A stretch of DNA of 64,000 nucleotides from Pseudomonadota bacterium (GCA_021845965.1 JAJZUZ010000003.1:19198-83197), one strand, 5' to 3'; counted from the first letter of the stretch, positions 1 to 12,646 are shown. Program-made: numbers and translations. Notes: a model not told the origin generated them from the letters alone.

Positions 1-989
1 GCGAACAGCTTGGCCACCTCCTGCATCGGCACCCAGGAAAACTGGTTGTCGACGTGCACGTCCAGCGGCGTGATCTTCAGCGAGACCAGTGTCACGGCAA
101 TCAGGCCCGCATCGCGCAGCAGCCCCGGCAGGCCGACTTCGGTGCCCAGGACGTGGAAGACCACGCTCGATTTCCACAGACCGCTCATCAGGACCAGGCC
201 GACGATGGCGCCCAGCAGCCAGAAGTTGACAGCGCCGTCAAAACCGATGCGACGCGTATCAGGCGTGGGGTCGACCGTCATCAGCTCTTCGCGCCGGTGG
301 TAGTACCAGCTGTCCATGACGAAGAACAGAACCAGCAAGGAGCCAACAAGGAACAGGGTCTCGGGGAAGATGTGGCTGACGGTCCAGAAGAAGTCGACCC
401 CCTTGAGAAATCCGAGGAACAGCGGCGGATCTCCCAGCGGAGTCAGCGAGCCGCCGGCGTTGGAGACGATGAAGATGAAGAACACCACCACGTGCGCCTT
501 GTGCTGCCGGTTGTCGTTGGCCCGGATCAGGGGCCGGATCAGCAGCATGGAGGCACCAGTCGTCCCCATGAAGCTGGCCAGCACCGCACCGAGGGCCAGC
601 AGGGCCGTGTTCAGGCCCGGGCTGCCGTGCAGATTGCCACGGATGTAGATACCACCAGCCACGGTGAACAACGCCGTCAGCAGGATGATGAAAGGGACGT
701 ACTCGGCAAGCAGGGCATGGGCCAGGCTTCCCGCCGCCACGCCGGGACCGAATGCCACCGAAAAAGGCAGCAGAAAGGCCAGCGCCCAGGCGGCGGATAC
801 CTTGCCGAAGTGGTGATGCCAGAAGGTCGGCGCCAGCAAGGGCATGAGGGCGATGGAAAGCAGGATGCCGGCAAAGGGAACGCCCCACAACGCCGACAAC
901 TGGCTGCCATCGAATTCGCCGGCCAGGGCCAGGCCGGGCCAGCTGCACAGAAGAACAACGGCCAGCAGGCCCCAACGATTTGCTTTCAT
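1..989 (-). CDS. Sodium:proton antiporter / CitMHS-type transporter (3' end outside window)
   Basis: Reading the minus strand from the ATG at 989 gives an open frame that runs off the window, at least 329 residues. It begins with a signal-like segment (MKANRWGLLAVVLLCSW) and continues with many hydrophobic spans. The stretches FMGTTGASMLLIRPLIRAN and SNAGGSLTPLGDPPLFLGFL resemble the paired re-entrant hairpin signatures of the ArsB/NhaD ion-transporter superfamily, and my best match is the family often labelled CitMHS_2 or sodium:proton antiporter. It starts 18 nt after the nitroreductase gene and is probably cotranscribed with it. Substrate (Na+/H+, citrate or other anion) cannot be decided from sequence alone. 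Confidence 0.75.
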   Translation of the reverse strand, partial: MKANRWGLLAVVLLCSWPGLALAGEFDGSQLSALWGVPFAGILLSIALMPLLAPTFWHHHFGKVSAAWALAFLLPFSVAFGPGVAAGSLAHALLAEYVPFIILLTALFTVAGGIYIRGNLHGSPGLNTALLALGAVLASFMGTTGASMLLIRPLIRANDNRQHKAHVVVFFIFIVSNAGGSLTPLGDPPLFLGFLKGVDFFWTVSHIFPETLFLVGSLLVLFFVMDSWYYHRREELMTVDPTPDTRRIGFDGAVNFWLLGAIVGLVLMSGLWKSSVVFHVLGTEVGLPGLLRDAGLIAVTLVSLKITPLDVHVDNQFSWVPMQEVAKLF

Positions 990-1007
990 TCGGTCTTGCT
1001 CCCGCCT

Positions 1008-1694
1008 TCAGGACAGCCAGTGGGTGAACTCTTCCGCCGGCACCCGCGGCGTATGGAAGGTGTTGACGACAGCGCCCTCGTCGGCGTAGCCCAGCGCCAT
1101 GCCGCAAACCAGCATCTCGTCCGGGCCTGCGCCGATGTGCGGCAGGATGATCTTCGCGAAGCCGTTCCACGCAGCCTGCGGGCAGGTATGCAGACCGCGC
1201 GCGCGCGCCAGCAGCATGATGTTGTCCAGGAACATGCCGTAGTCCAGCAGCGAACCACGTCCCATCACGCGATCCACCGTGAACATCAGGCCCACCGGCG
1301 CATCGAAGAAGCGGAAATTGCGCTGATGCTGGGCGTGCATCCTGTCCTTGTCACCCTTGCCGATGCCCAGCAGGCCGTACAAGCCCCAGCCGTTCTCGCG
1401 CCGGCGGTCGATGTAGGGACTGACCCATTTCTCCGGGTAGTAGTCGTATTCCTCGCGGTACTCGGCTGCCAGCGCGGCGTCGGCACGCAAGGCGTCGTGC
1501 GCGGCGCAGACCTGCGCGACCAGGCGGTCGCGGGCGTTGCCGCTTAGGACATAGACCTTCCAGGGCTGGGTGTTGGTCCCCGACGGCGCGCGTCTGGCAA
1601 GTTGCAGGATGTCCTTGATCAGTTCGGGCGCAACAGCCTGGGAGGTGAAGGCGCGCACGGACAGGCGCGTCTGGATGGCTTCGTCAACGGTCAT
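1008..1694 (-). CDS. Nitroreductase family protein (FMN-dependent)
   Basis: A 228-residue protein. Such enzymes use FMN and NAD(P)H to reduce nitro groups, quinones or related electron acceptors in the cytoplasm. The N-terminal RLSVRAF motif (FMN phosphate contact) and APSGTNTQPW near residue 40 are the standard nitroreductase signatures, and CGMALGYADE near the C-terminus matches the family end motif. Length is typical for the subgroup. It lies between a thioesterase gene (5 nt upstream) and the antiporter (18 nt downstream), so the three form a likely operon. The physiological substrate is unknown. Confidence 0.9.
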   Translation of the reverse strand: MTVDEAIQTRLSVRAFTSQAVAPELIKDILQLARRAPSGTNTQPWKVYVLSGNARDRLVAQVCAAHDALRADAALAAEYREEYDYYPEKWVSPYIDRRRENGWGLYGLLGIGKGDKDRMHAQHQRNFRFFDAPVGLMFTVDRVMGRGSLLDYGMFLDNIMLLARARGLHTCPQAAWNGFAKIILPHIGAGPDEMLVCGMALGYADEGAVVNTFHTPRVPAEEFTHWLS

Positions 1695-1699
1695 GGTGT

Positions 1700-2146
1700 T
1701 CAGGTCAGGGTTTCAAGCGCAGCCCGCAAGGCGGACGGTAGCGTCACAGGCCGGCGTGTCTGGCGATCGACATACACATGGACGAAGTGGCCCTGCGCCG
1801 CGGCAAACTCTTCGCCCTGCGCGTACAGCCCGACCTCGTAACGCACGCTGGAGTTGCCCAGCCGGGCCACGCGGATGCCCGCTTCCACCTGCTGCGGAAA
1901 GGCCAGCGAGGCAAAGTAGTTGCAGTGGGTCTCGATCACCAGCCCGATGGTCTGGCCACCATGGATATCCAGCACGCCGTGCTCGATCAGCCAGGCATTG
2001 ACGGCCGTGTCAAACCAGCTGTAATAGACGACGTTGTTGACGTGCCCATAGACGTCGTTGTCCATCCAACGGGTCGTGATGGGACGGAACGCCCGGTAGG
2101 CGCTGCGCGGCAAGGGGCGCGGTTTCTCGTTGTTGCTGGCACTCAT
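1700..2146 (-). CDS. Acyl-CoA thioesterase, hotdog fold (4-hydroxybenzoyl-CoA thioesterase/YbgC type)
   Basis: A 148-residue single hotdog domain. The motif [18 protein letters not shown] (Asp31, His35 with the chosen start) is the active-site signature of 4HBT/YbgC thioesterases, which hydrolyse acyl-CoA or aroyl-CoA to free acid and CoA. The start ATG at 2146 begins MSASNNEK; the frame is open 20 codons further up, but that extension is Arg/Gly-rich and not family-like. It is the first gene of the thioesterase-nitroreductase-antiporter group. Substrate chain length is not predictable. Confidence 0.88.
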   Translation of the reverse strand: MSASNNEKPRPLPRSAYRAFRPITTRWMDNDVYGHVNNVVYYSWFDTAVNAWLIEHGVLDIHGGQTIGLVIETHCNYFASLAFPQQVEAGIRVARLGNSSVRYEVGLYAQGEEFAAAQGHFVHVYVDRQTRRPVTLPSALRAALETLT

Positions 2147-2240
2147 GGCAGGGCCCCGATTTTGCCAGCCCGGCGTCGCCCTCCTCCTAGCGAGAAACCC
2201 CGCCATGCCGGCGGACGATTTCTAGGCGTTCCACCCTAAT

Positions 2241-2316
2241 TTGCTGCATTGCAACAAATAGTGCTTGCATTCTCCATGCCGATACCTAGAATCTGTTTCA
2301 TGTTGCACCGCAACAT
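2241..2316 (+). promoter_or_regulatory. phaP promoter with two flanking palindromic operators (PhaR-like)
   Basis: Two 17-bp palindromes, TTGCTGCATTGCAACAA (2241-2257) and ATGTTGCACCGCAACAT (2300-2316), bracket a sigma70-like promoter with TTGCAT at 2265-2270, 16 nt spacer and TAGAAT at 2287-2292. One operator sits upstream of -35 and the other at about the transcription start. PhaR repressors of betaproteobacteria bind TGC/GCA dyads at phasin promoters, so binding by PhaR is a reasonable inference; the phaR gene itself is not in the window. Confidence 0.6.
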
Positions 2317-2345
2317 ACCATTTAACCCCGTTCAAGGAGATCCGT

Positions 2346-2888
2346 ATGTTGACCGCTGAACAAGTTCTGGCTGCAAACAAAGCCAATGTGGAAACCCTGT
2401 TTGGCCTGACCGGCAAAGCCTTTGAAGGCGTGGAGCGTCTGGTCGAGTTGAACCTGATGACGGCCAAGGCCATGCTGGCTGAAACCGCCAGCCAAGCCCA
2501 GGCAGTGATGGGTGCAAAAGACCCGCAGGAGTTGCTGGCTCTGCAATCGACCCTGTTGCAACCGCTGGGCGAGAAGGCCGCCGGTTATGGTCGCGAAGTC
2601 TATGACATCACCTCGGCCGCTGGTGCCGAGTTTGGCAAGGCCTTTGAGGCCCAGCTGGCGGAAGCGCAAAAGAAGTTCCTGGATCTGGTGGACAGCACCG
2701 CGCAGAACGCGCCGGCGGGCTCGGAAACGGCCGTGGCCCTGATGAAGAGCGCCGTTGCCACCGCCAACAATGTGCTGGAGACCGCCCAGAAATCCGCCAA
2801 GCAGGCCGTGACCATGGCCGAATCGAATTTCAAGGCCGCCACGGCGACTGCCTTGGACGCTGGCAAGGCGAGCACGAAAAAGCGCTGA
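2346..2888 (+). CDS. phaP: Phasin family protein (PHB granule surface protein)
   Basis: A 180-residue, Ala/Lys/Glu-rich, strongly helical protein without a signal peptide. The opening [21 protein letters not shown] and the spaced heptad-like pattern afterwards are characteristic of Burkholderiales phasins, which coat polyhydroxyalkanoate granules and control their size and number. The tail (GKASTKKR) is basic. The start at 2346 is fixed by an AAGGAGA ribosome site 6-12 nt upstream; an upstream in-frame ATG at 2265 would run through the promoter and operators. Monocistronic, with its own promoter and a downstream hairpin and terminator. Confidence 0.92.
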   Translation: MLTAEQVLAANKANVETLFGLTGKAFEGVERLVELNLMTAKAMLAETASQAQAVMGAKDPQELLALQSTLLQPLGEKAAGYGREVYDITSAAGAEFGKAFEAQLAEAQKKFLDLVDSTAQNAPAGSETAVALMKSAVATANNVLETAQKSAKQAVTMAESNFKAATATALDAGKASTKKR

Positions 2889-3051
2889 ACCCTGGGACCC
2901 CAATAAACCCCCGGGAGTATAAGGATTTGAAAGAAGCGCTTTACAGCAAGGGAAAACCCTGACACAATTCATTTCATCGAAAGACAAAGACTGTCTTTCA
3001 CCGGTTGTCTCCTCGGGTCCTTTCGCAACCAATGGGTTCAAGGATCCCTTC
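2889..3051 (+). other. phaP 3' untranslated stretch with a perfect stem-loop
   Basis: No credible gene lies here. A perfect 8-bp stem GAAAGACA/TGTCTTTC with a 5-nt loop occupies 2979-2999, about 50 nt before the rho-independent terminator. It may stabilise the phaP message end or belong to a small RNA released from the 3' end; neither can be decided from sequence. Confidence 0.4.
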
Positions 3052-3081
3052 AAAGCCCCGTCCCTGACGGGGCTTTTTTTT
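3052..3081 (+). terminator. Rho-independent terminator of phaP
   Basis: AAAGCCCCGTC/GACGGGGCTTTTTTT: a stem of about 8 G+C-rich pairs followed by a long T run on the plus strand. The patatin-like gene on the other strand ends inside this T run. Confidence 0.9.
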
Positions 3082-4015
3082 ATCTCACTTCCTGCCGCCC
3101 GCCTGCCCCCATGGCGGCGCGCAACTGTGGCAGGACCTGCAACATGGCTCGCCGACCCGCCTGGATGGCGCGGCGCCGTGCACTGAAATCGGCCCCCGAC
3201 ACGCCGTTGAGCGATGGGCGCACGACGATCAGGTCCGGACCACGCAGTTCCAGTGAGTTGATGCTCTTGCTCATGATGGCGAAGGTCTGCAGCAGGATCT
3301 GGAACATGTCGGCGGGTGAGTTGGCCTCGGGTGCCTGTGAGATGTCCACGGCGATCACCAGTTCCGCCCCCATCTGGCGCGCCTGCCGAACCGGAACCGG
3401 CGCCACCAGGCCGCCATCCACGTACTCCCGCCCGCTGATTGGCACCGGCTGAAACACCCCAGGCACGGCGCTGGAAGCCCGCACAGCGGTGGCGATATCC
3501 CCCCGCTCGAACAACACGCCCTGGCCGCTTTGCAGATCGGTGGCGAGGATACCCAGCCGCACGGGCAGATCCTCGATGCGCCGCCCCCCGACCTGCTGGT
3601 AAACGTAGCGCGCCAGTGCATCGCCGCGCAGCATGCCGCGGCTGAACAGGGGCAGCGTCCAGTCGGCGAAAGTGGCCTCGTCCATGGCCTCGGCTATACG
3701 CTGCAACTCGCTGCCGTTGCGGCCGCTGGCATGCAAGGCAGCCACCAGACTGCCCGCCGAAGTACCGACCACGAGGTCCGGTCTGATACCCGCCTCGTCA
3801 AGCACCTGGATCACCCCGACATGGGCAAAACCGCGTGCAGCGCCCCCGCCCAGGGCCAGGCCCAGCCGTGGCGCCCGCGCCGCACCCGGCATTGTCTCTG
3901 CCGCACTCGGCACGGGTGGCGCGCTGCCGCAGGCCGTCAGCAAGGCCGTCGTCAGACCGAGGAAGCCGCCCCCAAATCGCCACAAAATCCTGCGATTATT
4001 GCGAATGATTCGCAT
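3080..4015 (-). CDS. Patatin-like phospholipase family lipoprotein
   Basis: A 311-residue protein with a lipobox ending LLTAC (Cys29 with the ATG at 4015), so probably a lipoprotein of the cell envelope. It has the full patatin signature: oxyanion loop GGGAARGFAHVG, nucleophile elbow GTSAGS and catalytic DGG (YVDGGLVAPVP). Family members hydrolyse acyl esters of phospholipids; RssA/YjjU-type proteins are the nearest bacterial relatives. The frame is open upstream to 4135, but the 4015 start already lies in the Fur-box region of the divergent iron gene, and a TTG at 3985 with an AGGA site just upstream is another possible start. Substrate is unknown. Confidence 0.88.
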   Translation of the reverse strand: MRIIRNNRRILWRFGGGFLGLTTALLTACGSAPPVPSAAETMPGAARAPRLGLALGGGAARGFAHVGVIQVLDEAGIRPDLVVGTSAGSLVAALHASGRNGSELQRIAEAMDEATFADWTLPLFSRGMLRGDALARYVYQQVGGRRIEDLPVRLGILATDLQSGQGVLFERGDIATAVRASSAVPGVFQPVPISGREYVDGGLVAPVPVRQARQMGAELVIAVDISQAPEANSPADMFQILLQTFAIMSKSINSLELRGPDLIVVRPSLNGVSGADFSARRRAIQAGRRAMLQVLPQLRAAMGAGGRQEVR

Positions 4016-4018
4016 TAA
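3996..4018. promoter_or_regulatory. Predicted Fur box upstream of the iron-binding protein gene
   Basis: TGCGAATGATTCGCA at 4000-4014 is a perfect 7-1-7 inverted repeat, the geometry of Fur boxes (TGATAATnATTATCA), and lies 38-52 nt before the ATG of the periplasmic iron-binding protein. It also covers the start codon of the divergent patatin-like gene. Binding is inferred. Confidence 0.7.
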
Positions 4019-4052
4019 TCGTATGATCCAGGTCCACTTTTCCAGATACATC

Positions 4053-5096
4053 ATGTTCAAGCGCCTTCTTACCGCAGCCTTCCTCGCCCTGCTCGCCTCG
4101 GCCCACGCCGGTGCCGAGGAGCAGGTCCTCAACATCTATTCCGCCCGCCACTACCCGAGCGACGAGGCCCTGTACGGCGAATTCACCCGCAGCACGGGCA
4201 TACGCATCAAGCGTGTGGATGCCGATGATGCCGGCATTCTGGCCCGCCTGCGGGCCGAGGGCGCAGCCTCGCCGGCCGACGTCATCCTGCTGGTTGACGC
4301 GTCCCGCCTGTGGCGCGGCGAGGCGGAGGGCCTGTTCCAGCCCATCAAGTCGCCGGCGCTGGACGCGGCTATTCCAGCCCAGTGGCGCAGCCAGCCCGGC
4401 GCCGACGGCGGCACCGCCTGGTTCGGCTTCTCGACCCGCGCCCGGGTGATCGTCTACGACAAGCTGAAGGTGAGGCGCGAGGACGTGGACAGCTATGAAG
4501 AACTGGGCGATCCGAAGAACAAGGGCCGCCTGTGCCTGCGCTCGGGCTCCCACCCCTACAACCTCTCGCTGTTCGGTGCCGTGCTCGAACATCTGGGCGA
4601 GCAAAAGACCGAGGTCTGGCTCAGGGGCATGGTGGACAACATGGCCCGTGCCCCGCAAGGTGGCGACACCGACCAGATCCGTGCCGTGGCTGCCGGCGAA
4701 TGCGCTGTCGCAGTCACCAACACCTACTACCTTGCCCGCCTGATGCGCTCGACGCGGCCTGAAGACCAGACCGCGGTGGAGCGCATTGGCGTCGTCTTCC
4801 CCAATCAGGCCAGCTGGGGCACGCATGTCAACGTCGCTGGCGGCGCGGTGGCACGACATGCCAAGCACCCCGCGAATGCCGTGAAGTTCCTCGAATACCT
4901 GGCCAGCTCTGCCGCGCAGGAGCACTTCGCCAACGGCAACAACGAATGGCCGGCCGCCAAGGGCGTGAAGCTGGACAACCCGGCCCTCAAGGCCATGGGC
5001 GGCAACAGTTTCAAGAGTGAAGCCGTGCCGATCAGCGTGGTCGGTCGCAACTCGGTGAAAGTACAACAGTTGCTGGACCGCGCGGGCTTCCGCTAG
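4053..5096 (+). CDS. Fe(3+) ABC transporter periplasmic substrate-binding protein (FbpA/FutA type)
   Basis: A 347-residue protein with a clear signal peptide (MFKRLLTAAFLALLASAHAGA). The mature N-terminus LNIYSARHYPSDEALY and the NTYYLARLM segment with a Tyr-Tyr pair match ferric-binding proteins, where one His and paired Tyr residues bind Fe(3+). It would deliver iron to an inner-membrane ABC permease; no fbpB or fbpC gene follows, so the partners are elsewhere. The Fur box directly upstream supports iron-repressed expression. The gene is monocistronic and ends at a bidirectional terminator. Confidence 0.92.
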   Translation: MFKRLLTAAFLALLASAHAGAEEQVLNIYSARHYPSDEALYGEFTRSTGIRIKRVDADDAGILARLRAEGAASPADVILLVDASRLWRGEAEGLFQPIKSPALDAAIPAQWRSQPGADGGTAWFGFSTRARVIVYDKLKVRREDVDSYEELGDPKNKGRLCLRSGSHPYNLSLFGAVLEHLGEQKTEVWLRGMVDNMARAPQGGDTDQIRAVAAGECAVAVTNTYYLARLMRSTRPEDQTAVERIGVVFPNQASWGTHVNVAGGAVARHAKHPANAVKFLEYLASSAAQEHFANGNNEWPAAKGVKLDNPALKAMGGNSFKSEAVPISVVGRNSVKVQQLLDRAGFR

Positions 5097-5115
5097 GCAC
5101 GCGGCGCGCACATGA

Positions 5116-5153
5116 AAAAAGCCGGCCGGTCCCGCAGGACAAGCCGGCTTTTC
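5116..5153. terminator. Bidirectional terminator between fbpA-like gene and clpA
   Basis: AAAAAAGCCGGC ... GCCGGCTTTT forms a stem flanked by A and T runs, so it can stop transcription from both the iron gene (plus) and clpA (minus). Confidence 0.85.
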
Positions 5154-5171
5154 CGTAGCGCTCGGTCGGCT

Positions 5172-7487
5172 TCAGTCGGCCGTCGCCTCTTCCGGCTTGG
5201 CCTTGCCTTCCTTCTTGGGCAGCGGCTGGATGTCCAGCGTGACCTCGTCCTTGTCGTCCAGATCCACCGTCAGGCGCCCACCCTCGGTCAGGCGGCCGAA
5301 CAGCAGTTCGTCGGCCAGCGCACGGCGGATGGTGTCCTGGATCAGACGCTGCATCGGACGCGCCCCCATGAGCGGATCGAAACCCTTCTTGGCCAGGTGC
5401 TTGCGCAACTTGTCGGTGAAGGTGACCTCCACCTTTTTCTCGGCCAGCTGGGTCTCGAGCTGCAGCAGGAACTTGTCCACCACGCGCAGGATGACCTGCT
5501 CGTCCAGCGGCTTGAAGCTGACGATGGCGTCCAGACGGTTGCGGAACTCCGGCGTGAACAGGCGCTTGATGTCACCCATCTCGTCACCGGCCTGACGCGT
5601 CGTCGTGAATCCGATGGTGGACTTGTTCATGGTCTCGGCGCCCGCATTCGTCGTCATGACGATGATGACGTTGCGGAAATCGGCCTTGCGCCCGTTGTTG
5701 TCGGTCAGCGTGCCGTGGTCCATCACCTGCAGCAGCACGTTGAAGATGTCCGGGTGCGCCTTCTCGATTTCGTCCAGCAACAGCACCGCGTGCGGCTTCT
5801 TGGTGATGGCCTCGGTCAGCAAGCCGCCTTGGTCGAATCCAACATAACCCGGAGGCGCGCCGATCAGGCGGCTCACCGCGTGCCGCTCCATGTACTCCGA
5901 CATGTCGAAGCGGATCAGGTCGATACCGAGGATGTAGGCCAGCTGCTTGGCCGCTTCGGTCTTGCCCACGCCAGTGGGACCGCTGAACAGGAAGGAGCCG
6001 ATCGGCTTGTCCGGCTTGCCCAGGCCCGAGCGCGCCATCTTGACCGCTGAGGCCAGCACCTCCAGCGCCTTGTCCTGGCCGAACACCACGCTCTTCAGGT
6101 CGCGCTCGATGGTCTGCAGCTTGCTGCGGTCGTCGTTGGAGACGTTGGCCGGAGGAATGCGGGCAATCTTGGCCACGATTTCCTCGACTTCGCTCTTGCC
6201 GATGGTCTTCTTGCGCTTGGACGGGGCCAGGATGCGCTGGGCGGCGCCGGCCTCATCGATCACGTCGATGGCCTTGTCCGGCAAGTGACGGTCGTTGATG
6301 TACTTGGCCGACAACTCGGCCGCTGCCTGCAGCGCTGCGGCGGCGTACTTGACGTTGTGGTGCTCCTCGAAGCGCGACTTCAGGCCCTTGAGGATGTCGA
6401 TGGTCTCTTGCACGCTGGGCTCGACCACGTCGACCTTCTGGAAACGGCGCGACAGCGCGGCGTCCTTCTCGAAGATGCCGCGGTACTCGGTGAAGGTGGT
6501 GGCGCCGATGCACTTGAGCTGGCCGCTGGAGAGCGCCGGCTTGAGCAGGTTGGATGCGTCCAAGGTGCCACCGGAAGCCGCACCGGCCCCGATCAGGGTG
6601 TGGATCTCGTCGATGAACAGGATGGCATTGGGCTTGTCCTTGAGCGACTTGAGCACGCCCTTGAGGCGCTGCTCGAAGTCGCCACGGTACTTGGTGCCCG
6701 CCAGCAGCGCGCCCATGTCCAGTGAATAGACATTGGCCTCGGCCAGGATCTCCGGCACATCCTTCTGCACGATGCGCCAGGCCAAGCCCTCGGCAATGGC
6801 CGTCTTGCCCACGCCGGCCTCACCCACCAGCAGCGGGTTGTTCTTGCGCCGGCGGCACAGGATCTGGATCACGCGCTCGACCTCGTACTCGCGACCGATC
6901 AGCGGATCGATCTTGCCGTCCTTGGCGGCCTGGTTCAGGTTCTGGGTGTACTGTTCCAGCGGCGAGGCCTTGCTGTCGCCCTTCTCGGCGGCGGCACCCT
7001 CTTCCGCCTCCCCCGAACCTTCGCTCGGCTTGCCAGCCTCCGGCGGATCGCTCTTCTTGATGCCGTGCGCGATGAAATTGACCACATCCAGGCGCGTCAC
7101 GCCCTGCTGGTGCAGGTAGTAGACGGCGTGCGAATCCTTCTCACCGAAGATCGCGACCAGCACATTGGCGCCGGTGACCTCCTTCTTGCCGCTGCCGGTG
7201 GACTGCACGTGCATGATGGCACGCTGGATCACGCGCTGGAAACCCAGTGTGGGCTGGGTGTCCACGTCCTCGGTGCCGGCGACCTGCGGCGTGTTGTCCT
7301 TGATGAAGTTGGACAGCGACTTGCGCAGGTCGTCGATGTTCGCGGCGCAGGCGCGCAGCACCTCCGCCGCGCTGGGGTTGTCGAGCAAGGCCAGCAGCAG
7401 ATGCTCCACGGTGATGAACTCATGGCGTTGCTGCCGTGCCTCGACGAACGCCATGTGCAGGCTGACTTCCAATTCCTGGGCAATCAT
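5172..7487 (-). CDS. clpA: ATP-dependent Clp protease ATP-binding subunit ClpA
   Basis: A 771-residue AAA+ unfoldase that feeds substrates to ClpP in the cytoplasm. It has a double-repeat ClpN domain at the N-terminus, a first AAA+ module with GEAGVGKT and [10 protein letters not shown], and a second with [10 protein letters not shown] Pro/Glu-rich insert (around residues 150-175) links the N-domain to D1. Length agrees with E. coli ClpA (758). It follows clpS by 118 nt on the same strand, the standard arrangement, since ClpS is the N-end-rule adaptor that binds the ClpA N-domain. The C-terminal tail is Lys/Glu-rich. Confidence 0.97.
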   Translation of the reverse strand: MIAQELEVSLHMAFVEARQQRHEFITVEHLLLALLDNPSAAEVLRACAANIDDLRKSLSNFIKDNTPQVAGTEDVDTQPTLGFQRVIQRAIMHVQSTGSGKKEVTGANVLVAIFGEKDSHAVYYLHQQGVTRLDVVNFIAHGIKKSDPPEAGKPSEGSGEAEEGAAAEKGDSKASPLEQYTQNLNQAAKDGKIDPLIGREYEVERVIQILCRRRKNNPLLVGEAGVGKTAIAEGLAWRIVQKDVPEILAEANVYSLDMGALLAGTKYRGDFEQRLKGVLKSLKDKPNAILFIDEIHTLIGAGAASGGTLDASNLLKPALSSGQLKCIGATTFTEYRGIFEKDAALSRRFQKVDVVEPSVQETIDILKGLKSRFEEHHNVKYAAAALQAAAELSAKYINDRHLPDKAIDVIDEAGAAQRILAPSKRKKTIGKSEVEEIVAKIARIPPANVSNDDRSKLQTIERDLKSVVFGQDKALEVLASAVKMARSGLGKPDKPIGSFLFSGPTGVGKTEAAKQLAYILGIDLIRFDMSEYMERHAVSRLIGAPPGYVGFDQGGLLTEAITKKPHAVLLLDEIEKAHPDIFNVLLQVMDHGTLTDNNGRKADFRNVIIVMTTNAGAETMNKSTIGFTTTRQAGDEMGDIKRLFTPEFRNRLDAIVSFKPLDEQVILRVVDKFLLQLETQLAEKKVEVTFTDKLRKHLAKKGFDPLMGARPMQRLIQDTIRRALADELLFGRLTEGGRLTVDLDDKDEVTLDIQPLPKKEGKAKPEEATAD

Positions 7488-7605
7488 GTGACTTCCTTTT
7501 GCCTTGCTTACAAACTTACTTTAATCCGATTCGCCTGACTGTCCAACAGTTCCGACCGTGAAAGATAAGTAACTTTTCACCGCTTACTCCGGCCTATCCA
7601 CCACA

Positions 7606-7968
7606 CTACGATTCCACCGGCTCGCACAGGCATTGCAGCGGATGCCCGGCCTTATGCGCTGCTTCCAGCACCTGATCGACCTTGGTCGCTGCCACGTCCT
7701 TGGTATAGACGCCGCAGACACCTTTGCCATCCAGATGGATCTTGAGCATGATCTGCGTGGCGGTCTCCAGGTCCTTGTTGAAATATTCCTGAATCACGAC
7801 CACGACGAACTCCATCGGCGTGTAATCGTCGTTGAGCATCACCACCTGGTACATCTGAGGTGGCTGGACCTTCTGGGTGCGGCGCTCCAGCACAACCGCA
7901 CCACCGTCATCCCGATTCGGTTGCTGGACAGGCGGCACAGGCGCCTTGGCGGGTGGTTTCGTAGCCAT
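7606..7968 (-). CDS. clpS: ATP-dependent Clp protease adaptor ClpS
   Basis: A 120-residue adaptor. The core [21 protein letters not shown] with [10 protein letters not shown] is the ClpS signature that forms the pocket for N-degron residues (N-end rule), and the [14 protein letters not shown] segment follows as in the family. The flexible N-terminal 30 residues are Pro/Asp-rich. It delivers N-degron substrates to ClpA, encoded immediately downstream. The ~118-nt gap to clpA contains an imperfect palindrome (GTGAAAGATAAG/CTTTTCAC near 7558-7580), possibly a weak attenuator. Confidence 0.96.
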   Translation of the reverse strand: MATKPPAKAPVPPVQQPNRDDGGAVVLERRTQKVQPPQMYQVVMLNDDYTPMEFVVVVIQEYFNKDLETATQIMLKIHLDGKGVCGVYTKDVAATKVDQVLEAAHKAGHPLQCLCEPVES

Positions 7969-8062
7969 GCGTTCATTCTATCGAGCACGCGTCGGACGCG
8001 CCCCGCATGGGGTTGAATTGGAGGCGGTCCGCCTCCGTTCAAGACCTGCCGGCGACCGACAG

Positions 8063-8097
8063 GAAAAAAAAGCCCCCGACGATCTGCCGGGGGCTTG
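8063..8097 (-). terminator. Rho-independent terminator of icd
   Basis: On the minus strand AGCCCCCGGCAG ... GGGGGCTTTTTTTT: an 8-9 bp GC stem followed by eight T. It sits 24-58 nt after the icd stop codon. Confidence 0.9.
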
Positions 8098-8120
8098 CGG
8101 AGCGGCCGCGGGCGACGCGC

Positions 8121-9374
<1,254 letters not shown>

Positions 9375-9560
9375 GAATCGAGGTCTCCGTGGTCGTTGCG
9401 CGAGAACACCGCCTCCACCTGATGGATGCCGCGCCTCGCTCTTATAAATTCTAGTCCCAATTATTCTCGCGCCGACCGCGGATCAAGGCCGACCGGGTGC
9501 GCCGGTCATCCTTGCCGAATGACGGACAATCTGATCCTGGCTCATCCTCGCACCCTGCCC

Positions 9561-10016
9561 ATGTACCGACTGTTTGCCTGCCTGTTCAGCCTGCTCCTGC
9601 TGGCCGCCAGCCCCGCCTGGTCCCAACAAGGCCCCCAGCTCGACCTGCCCCGCGTCACGCTCTCAGCCGGCATGCACCTGATCCACGCCCAGGTCGCGGC
9701 CGATTTCCAGCAGCGCGCGGTCGGCCTCATGTTCCGCAAGGAGATGCCGGCCAACGAGGGCATGCTCTTCGTCTTCGAGCGTCCGGAGCCTCAGTGCTTC
9801 TGGATGAAGAACACCCTGTTGCCACTGACCGCCGCCTTCATTGCGGATGACGGCACCATCGTCAACCTGGCGGACATGCAGCCACAGACCGAGAACTCGC
9901 ACTGCTCCGCCCGGCCGGTGCGCTTCGTGTTGGAAATGAACCGGGGCTGGTTCGCCAGGCGCGGTATCAAGGCGGGCTTTCGCCTGGGCGGCGCGCCGTT
10001 CGCGGCCCGCAGATAA
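9561..10016 (+). CDS. DUF192 family secreted protein
   Basis: A 151-residue protein with a signal peptide (LFACLFSLLLLAASPAWS) and one DUF192 domain. Its landmarks are the QQRAVGLMFRKEMPANEGMLF and FWMKNTLLPL motifs, which define the family. The function of DUF192 proteins is not established; they are usually small exported proteins. The ATG at 9561 gives a compact signal peptide; an in-frame ATG at 9519 is the alternative. It lies alone on the plus strand between the two isocitrate dehydrogenase genes. Confidence 0.88.
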   Translation: MYRLFACLFSLLLLAASPAWSQQGPQLDLPRVTLSAGMHLIHAQVAADFQQRAVGLMFRKEMPANEGMLFVFERPEPQCFWMKNTLLPLTAAFIADDGTIVNLADMQPQTENSHCSARPVRFVLEMNRGWFARRGIKAGFRLGGAPFAARR

Positions 10017-10054
10017 ACGGCCGGATCCGGCTTTGCGCCGGCCGCCCGCCCATG

Positions 10055-10091
10055 AAAAAGGCGTCCCGGCGATACGTTCGCCGGGACGCCT
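10055..10091 (-). terminator. Rho-independent terminator of monomeric idh
   Basis: A perfect 14-bp stem AGGCGTCCCGGCGA/TCGCCGGGACGCCT with a TACGT loop, followed on the minus strand by a T run, 43 nt beyond the idh stop. It can also end DUF192 transcription. Confidence 0.9.
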
Positions 10092-10133
10092 GTCAGCAAA
10101 GCTGCGGCGCGGACCGCAACCGCGCTCCGCCCC

Positions 10134-12371
<2,238 letters not shown>

Positions 12372-12646
12372 TTCTCTCGTATCTCCAAGGTCAAGGAACT
12401 GTCGAAAACCCGCCGCTCAATTGTGCCGACCGGCGAATCGCTGGGATAGTCCGAGATTTTGCTTGCAGTGCTCGGCATCCGGCCTCATTTTTTGAATCAA
12501 AATACCACAATGCGAAATTTCCATCAAGAAAAAAACAATTTTTTTGATGTAAGTCTTATAAAAGAGGTCTTATAGAAGATATCAGTGCGCGGCGACCACC
12601 TGCCGCCTGGCCGCGGGCATGGTCCCTCCGGGCCGCCGGTGCAAAC
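12372..12646 (-). promoter_or_regulatory. idh upstream region with repeated GTCTTATA motif
   Basis: This AT-rich stretch between idh and the sodB terminator contains no gene. Two direct copies of GTCTTATA(A/G)AAGA occur at 12553 and 12567, 14 nt apart, the second nearly palindromic (TCTTATAGAAGA). Such spacing suits tandem binding of a dimeric regulator (GntR-like motifs of this type are found before some TCA-cycle genes), but the protein is not identified. Confidence 0.4.
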
